Assembly (NCBI GenBank): GCA_036874045.1
Contig: CM072336.1
Coordinates: forward strand, 21,403,501-21,467,500
Direction of reading: 5' to 3'
DNA from: Cymodocea nodosa
Lineage: Eukaryota; Streptophyta; Magnoliopsida; Alismatales; Cymodoceaceae
Length of the DNA stretch: 64,000 nt
The notes beneath the pieces were generated by a model. That model was given only the letters and a program-made list of their open reading frames with translations, made no database searches and was not told where the DNA came from. Of the stretch, positions 58,371 to 64,000 are shown piece by piece. The stretch's first letter is position 1. Each line of letters begins with the position of its first letter. A program made the translations under genes and the position numbers.

Positions 58371-59567
58371 ATTATTTGAAATTCATTTGTATTTGAATAT
58401 TGTTGTAACATTTTATTTCATTTAGTATGTTATAATATTTAAGATATTTGAATAAAATATTGAACTTTCAAAATATTGTGAATTTTTTATAAATTAATTA
58501 ATAATTAAATATTGTTAATAATAATATTTGTCTTTTATTATTATCTTGAAAAATCTTTTAAAGTATAAAAAATATTTATTTATAATTTATATTAGTTTAC
58601 TTTACTTTACTTTCTGAACATATACTAACACCTTCAAATATTTAGAATTTCTCAATCTTTTTTAAACTTTATTAAGAAGTGGAAGTTAATGGAAGTAATT
58701 TCAAATGGTTTTTAACCCCAATTTTCAAAAATGGCTAGAAAAGTTTACCTTTACGTTTGGAAACCATTAGAATTTATTTTCTTTCTAGGAATGGAATGTG
58801 TTCAACAATAAGTATTCTAATTAGGAGTGAAATTTTCCTTATGTTTATTTTATGTCATAAAATAGTAATTAAACTCGGTATTCTTAAAAGGGGAAGAGAA
58901 GTCTACAACTTACTTATGATGATGTCTTTTTTAATTAGAAATTTTTAGGGTTTATCTCATAAAATGGTAACTAATAATATGTAGTTGCATGTTAAGTACT
59001 TACAATTCCATAATTAGGATTTAAAAAATATGGTTTATCCTTTTTGTCTTTTTTACATCATTTTTTACTTTACAAATAAAAATAAATAAATAATTTAATC
59101 TATTTCAAAGTAAGAATGTCGACGTGCCATTTTTGTAAATAACATATCAAATTTAATACTGATTTTTAAGTTTTATATGTTTAATATATTAAAATTGATA
59201 TAAATAAACTTTATAAATGTTTTTGATTTATTATTTCTATAAATAATACATCGATTTAAAAATAAATAAATTCATGCTGTGTTGACCTACGTGTTTAAAT
59301 TAAATCATGCCCCCAACTCAAATCAAATCATACCAACTCAATTAACATGTTTACTTTAAAGAGGGAAAAGAAAATAATTTCCCTTTTTTTTTTGAAGAAA
59401 TTTTTTCTTTTCTAGTGGAAAATTAAGTTTCGACGAAGCCCCCTCAAGTTTCCTCAAAACTTCGTTACATCCTCTCCTGTTTTAAACTTTCAGAAGTAAA
59501 ACGACCGTTGCTTCTCGTCCTCTTCCTCCTCATCCGACGACGATTCGACTCCACCACCACGACGTCT
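58371..59567. other. intergenic AT-rich DNA and promoter of the next gene
   Basis: No gene supported. Composition becomes richer in C and G after about 59430, consistent with the 5' UTR of the gene starting at 59568. Confidence 0.5.
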
Positions 59568-61537
59568 ATGCCGAGACACGGAGGCGCTTGCACATCGACG
59601 GCGAGGAAGCCGCTCTCCGACGTGTCCAACGGGGCGAAGCCCTCGAGAACCTGCAAGAAGGCGATGGCGAAGAAGAAGAAGGAAGAAGAAGGCCCTGGTG
59701 GTGCGGGAGATGACGCCCTCGACCGGCTCGCCGTCGCGCACAACGAGGTGTCGAAACTTGCTGGGAAGGTAAATGGTGAAGGATAAAAGGTGAAATTATT
59801 TTTTTATTTTTTAAATGTGGTTTGGGCTTGAAGATTCGATGAAACCCTAGCGTTGGTGTCTGGGAGAAAGGGTGGGTTTGTTTTTGGTAATGACGATACC
59901 GTTGGTTCGATTGAAATGGTGTCTTCTAGGGTGAAAGGTTCTTGCTTTTTTTTTGTTGGCTGGTGGATAGGGTTGGGGGGGGATATGGGATGGAAACCTA
60001 GGGTTAATCTTGGTGACCTTACGAGAATCGCTGTTCGGATGTTGAAGGAGCTTTCACATGATATTGCAGTGATTATCTGTGTTAGCTTGTTCAATTTTGT
60101 TATTTCTGTGACTGTGTTTAGGTTACTTAATGTTTATTTCAGAAAACTTCGATCTTCCTTACAAACGTTATCTTCACTACAGATTGATGAAATGGTTCTT
60201 CTAGCCTTTAAACATAAGCTGACTAAGCAGGGAAGCAGCGAAATTGAATCTTTTATATGTTTCTTGTCTGAAATGCAGTCATCATTGAGGGTATGCATCC
60301 CGTTACTTACTATTTTCTGCGTACAATGCACCCATGTATGGCTCTCACTTCTAATTTCTATATTGTCAGGCATGGATTCAGAGGTTTGAGAAAGCTTTTA
60401 TATGCTCCTCCTCCTCTGCTGCTTCACATGACGAGGTTAAGCAAAGCCCATCTGATAAAACTATTACTGATCCAAAAAGAGAAAATGTTTTTGACAACCA
60501 CATAGAAGAGCAGTTGATGGACTTGGTAGTGTCTCCTTCCCCACTTGTGTCGTGGCGTGCTGATACCTGCATTATGGATAGTGGCAAACAACTCTTTCTG
60601 CTCACACCATTGCCCAAATCAAGAGCAGCATCCTCTAAACGGCAAGGCATTTCTAGACAAATTGTGGAAAATACCAGTAAAAAGGACCCCTCTAGTGCTG
60701 TTGGATTGCCCCCATTGTCTTCTGCTCTAAAAGTTCTTCATGATGCGAAATCAGAAACAACTGAAGTGAAGCTCAAGTCCAAAAAGAAATTGCTTTCTGA
60801 AGCCTCAGAAATTGAGACAAAAGATGAAAAGGAAATCAAATCTCCTCTGAAATCTCCAAACAATAAAATCAGAGACCTGTTTGTGTACCTCCACACTCCA
60901 CGTCATAAGTCCCCATTCATTAAGAGAAATGGCTCTCAACAAGAGGATATGAAATTTCTCAATGCAACTCCGTGGGGTCCCCGCAATAATGTTGGTAATT
61001 GTACAAAGTTTTTGGACATGCAGCTTCTTATAGAAAAGCCAGCAACTCAAAGCAAGGATATAAATAAAACCTTCGAGTGGTTTCTATCCCCTCCTAAAAC
61101 CTGCGTGCTAATGGAACCACCATGTAGGAAAATGCCTCTTGCTTCAACAAGCGATAATTCTCCTAGACAAGGTTTGCCTCCATCCATTGATACATACATA
61201 CACATATATTACTGTGTGTTTTTAACTTCTGAACTGGTATTTTTCTGATATCCTTTATCATCCAGGTGTCAACTTCTTGGAAGCGAATGTTCCTGAGAGC
61301 ACTCCCATTTGGAAGGGAATTGGGAGCTCAACATGGAAAGATAAGAATGTAGGAGAAAGCACATTGAAGAAGGAGCTATGGGCTAAATTTGAAGCAATAT
61401 CAGCACCTGGTGTGCGGTTTGATGCCCCAGACTTCCAAATGACGTCGAAGAAAGGCTTTTTGGAGATGCTTGATGAGGCCTGTGAAACAGAATGGGTCCT
61501 TAAACGGGAGCTACTTGACAAATCTCCTCCATTGTAA
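59568..61537 (+). CDS. uncharacterised Ser/Thr-Pro-rich plant protein, four exons, possible cell-cycle factor
   Basis: Exons 59568-59768, 60183-60290, 60370-61171, 61266-61537, all GT-AG and in phase, giving 460 aa. I do not recognise the family. Seen: a basic N-terminus with KPLSDVSNG and a Lys run (residues 1-43), and a helical segment (VSKLAGKIDEMVLLAFKHKL, FICFLSEMQSSLRAWIQRFE). A long disordered middle holds many SP/TP sites (TPLPKS, SPLKSPNNK, TPRHKSP, ATPWGP). Then come a compact SPPKTCVLMEPP at 343-354 and a C-terminal block STLKKELWAKFEAIS and KKGFLEMLDEACE (to 444). Dense SP/TP sites next to Lys suggest a CDK substrate in the nucleus; that is inference. An in-frame ATG at 59508 would add a hydrophobic MLLVLFLLIRR; I prefer 59568. 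Exon 2 could alternatively start at 60143, but that breaks the frame. Confidence 0.7.
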
Positions 61538-63369
61538 TTCAAATTTTGACCTTGCAACCCAATCCAAAAATATTCTGGGCACATTTCAAAATAAATTTTA
61601 GTGCTAATACCCAATAGTGACCGCTCCCCTCTTCGAATCTTGCCTATGCTTAATCTGCGAAAATCTAGTGTTTCTCAAAGTTCATGATTTCAAGAAATTA
61701 ATAGTTAGAAATCTCAGTTGGTACTTGAATTACTTTCATATTTTTTCATGTCTGTCACACCTTGATTTGTTTAGATAACTCTCTCTTTTTTATAAAAACC
61801 CTGAGGTAGGAACCCAAGAAATTCATGGAAGTACAAGTAAGAGGGATTAAACGTAAATCTTACAACGAAAGAGTTACTACAATCAAAACATGGAAAAAGG
61901 ACTCAACTCCTTTTGCAACTTGGAATACCTCATTTGTCCAGGATGAATTATCCTCTTACCTACCTCGGCAAATCTTTGACGAATTTGCAATATGCATGTC
62001 TCCTCAAATGCGATCTTTCTTTGGCTGAATGGCTCACCACTTTCTTACCCTTTCTATAGACACAAGAGAGAAAAAAAAAACACTTATTTGTTCAATTGCA
62101 AGAACTTAAACTAAAACCAATATCCCTTGAGGCATAATAGGCACGTCTCCTCCCTCATTGATGAGCGGTGGTAATTATATATCACTAGAAGACGTCCTTA
62201 AAGTCCCACCACTAGAGCCTTGATGCCTCATCTGTGTTTAACTTCGTCTTCTCACATTAAACTCACGTCCACTTAATCCCCCTAATGTTCTTTTTAGAAA
62301 CATGCAAGCTACCATTCACCTGGTTTGTAGTAACTCTAAAGGACTCTAGTGATCCAACATAGATAATTTCATATCTATGTCTCCAGCATTCCAACAAGAG
62401 AGAGGTCACCACATATTTCTGAAGCTTAATATTTTCCCTTTTGCTTCTAATCTGTAGCATTCGAAGAGTCCAAATCCTCCAATCCTCTTGATTTCAAAGT
62501 CTGATATTGAAAATTCCAAAATACCGACAATTGTAGTACAGCAACAGCCCATTTCCCATTAAAGAAAAGGTGATTTGTAGAACCTTCTTCCTTCCTTACC
62601 TTACAGTTGGCAAACACATGTTGAAGTAAGAGAAACTCCTCTTCTCTTCAAGTTCTCATTAAAATGCTACTTAATGTTGGGCTATTCATGGCTACAGTGC
62701 TAGGAACCATGATTTCTAGATAATAACAGGACTTGGGTAGCTAGGGATTGCTATCCAAGGTGGATGATAACTTATGATACCATAAAATCCAAAAGTGCAA
62801 TACTAGTTCTAAATAAGAATTAACATTAAATCAAGTCCCAACTACCCAACAAAGTATTTTACATGACACCACCATTTGGATCTAGTAACTAAGATGAGGC
62901 CAACATTGGCAATGGGACTATTGTAATAAATGAAATCTTTAGATCAGATTTCAAATAAGAAAAAAGGTGACAACCTTGCAAGTTTTGTTAACTTCAACAA
63001 GGAAATTGCACATAAAATGCTCCATGTAGATGACACATTTTTTCACATTTTTTTCCTTTTTTTTTTTTTTGCATTTTCTTCTTCATATCATTCTTTCCTT
63101 TTTTCTCTTCCACGTTTTTCTTTACTTTCAATCTTTCTCTCTTTTATGATCTCTCTTTATCTCATTTGCCATTGATATTATATAGTTTTTCATTAAATTT
63201 AAATAAATACAAATGAAATTTTAAATCAGATAATAAATGTTATTCTAGTGCATTTCTTCTCTTCCCTTGATAATGGTACAGATGGCTTGAATAAATACTT
63301 GCTTGATTGCAAAAGATCTGACACAATAAAATTTTAATCAAAATCAAAGGGAAAAAAAATCACATATAG
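61538..63369. other. 3' flank and intergenic DNA without a supported gene
   Basis: Frames at 61825-62028 (+), 62263-62460 (-) and 62930-63175 (+) have no recognisable domain. The last is a poly-T/pyrimidine artefact. Confidence 0.5.
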
Positions 63370-64000
63370 GGGGGATTTGTGCACTTAGAATCTAATAGAA
63401 TTGAAAATTTTTTTCGTCAGATTATGAGTGATGAGGTGTTTGTACCGTTTGGAAATCCAAAGAATTTGAATTCCAATCATGTGTAAAGGTTGAGAAAATG
63501 AATTCCCAACCTAAAAGGTCGGAATTCATTTTTTGACAGTCGCCCACTCACGCTCAGCCCTAACATCTGCACGCTCGCCCTCGCACTCGTCGACACCCAC
63601 GCTCGACCCCGACACCTGTGCACTCGCCCTCACACTCGCCTGCACTGTCGCCCTTGCCCACGCCGCAGTTGATTCCCCCTCGCACTCATTGACCCACGCT
63701 CGGCCCCGACACCTACGCGCTTGCCCTCGCACTCGCCTACACCGTCGCCCTCGCCCGCATCACAATCCATTTCCCCTCGCGCTCGTTGGCACCCACGCTC
63801 AGCCTTGACACCTACGCGCTCGACCTCGCACTCGCCTGCACCTTCTTCAATAGTAAGTTTGCTGGTGGAAGGTACATTTCAATGCTACTTTCTTCACAGA
63901 TTTGTAATACTGTTGATGGTGCAAAATATATTTTCACATTCGAATGCTACTTTCTTATGGTTGAAATTGCATTAATGCAAAATAATTTGTAATACTGTTG
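63370..64000. mobile_element. probable start of another Harbinger-like element, cut by window end
   Basis: GGGGGGATTTGTGCACTTAG at about 63370 resembles the family termini at 20198 and 44329. A GC-rich repeat block (63540-63840) lies inside, as GC-rich arrays do in the 44.3-kb element. The other end is outside the window. Confidence 0.4.
63544..63843. repeat. GC-rich tandem repeat, about 97-99 bp period, three copies
   Basis: CCCACGCTCGACCCCGACAC (63596), CCCACGCTCGGCCCCGACAC (63693) and CCCACGCTCAGCCTTGACAC (63792) mark successive units, each followed by CGCTCGCCCTCGCACTCGCC-like sequence; a partial unit precedes them. It is open on both strands, which explains frames 63533-63808 (+), 63721-63975 (+) and 63526-63732 (-). 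These are repeat artefacts. Confidence 0.8.

Noticed and set aside
61825-62028. 67-codon plus-strand frame as an extra exon of the gene ending at 61537
   Set aside because: The upstream gene already ends in a proper stop and no splice signal links the two.
63526-63975. Arg/Ala/Glu-rich and Pro/Thr-rich frames on both strands
   Set aside because: They come from a GC-rich tandem repeat lacking AT-rich stop codons.

Overview
The window is plant nuclear DNA. It is AT-rich, has introns with GT-AG borders, and is dominated by decayed Ty1/copia and Ty3/gypsy LTR retrotransposons plus PIF/Harbinger and hAT DNA transposons. Four host genes sit in this repeat matrix, and two of them belong to plant-specific families (an Aux/IAA repressor and an NCA1-like catalase factor). 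It is an angiosperm; I cannot place it more finely from sequence alone.

Layout. 1-5.0 kb: a SIRE/Maximus-type copia element on the minus strand with a long LTR rich in a repeated 14-bp motif and with a large internal deletion. 5.1-5.4 kb: an orphan 3' end of a Harbinger transposase. 5.4-9.1 kb: AT-rich DNA with a 0.28-kb direct duplication. 9.1-20.1 kb: a nested retrotransposon cluster of two related gypsy bodies in tandem on the minus strand, apparently sharing one LTR (17223-17792). A plus-strand copia element (11749-17218) is inserted at the LTR/PBS border. 20.1-25.2 kb: another copia element, plus strand, whose 5' LTR remnant is followed by a 0.87-kb Harbinger-like element.

25.2-36.4 kb: gene island. 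An intronless SpoU-family rRNA 2'-O-methyltransferase (26218-27936, +) and a six-exon Aux/IAA gene of the IAA18/IAA26 type (31401-33567, -). 36.4-40.1 kb: an hAT element with a dead transposase. 40.3-43.4 kb: another truncated copia element. 44.3-47.6 kb: a PIF/Harbinger derivative with TTA target-site duplication that keeps only its Myb-like ORF and carries tandem arrays.

47.9-51.5 kb: a seven-coding-exon RING/TPR gene that I read as NCA1 (+). 52.1-54.3 kb: a MITE and an inverted relative of the 20.2-kb Harbinger-like element. 55.7-58.4 kb: a fuller Harbinger relic with both ORFs. 59.6-61.5 kb: a four-exon gene for a Ser/Thr-Pro-rich plant protein that I do not recognise. 61.5-64 kb: no gene supported, ending in a GC-rich repeat.

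The host genes are independent (organellar RNA modification, auxin signalling, catalase maturation, unknown) and show no operon-like logic. The coherent story is the transposable-element layering. I found no convincing new multi-gene system. The most original items are the motif array in the first LTR, the shared-LTR gypsy tandem with a border-precise nested insertion, the Harbinger family that ties together the 20.2, 44.3 and 53-54 kb elements, and the unassigned gene. All exon borders were read by eye from splice consensus and frame.
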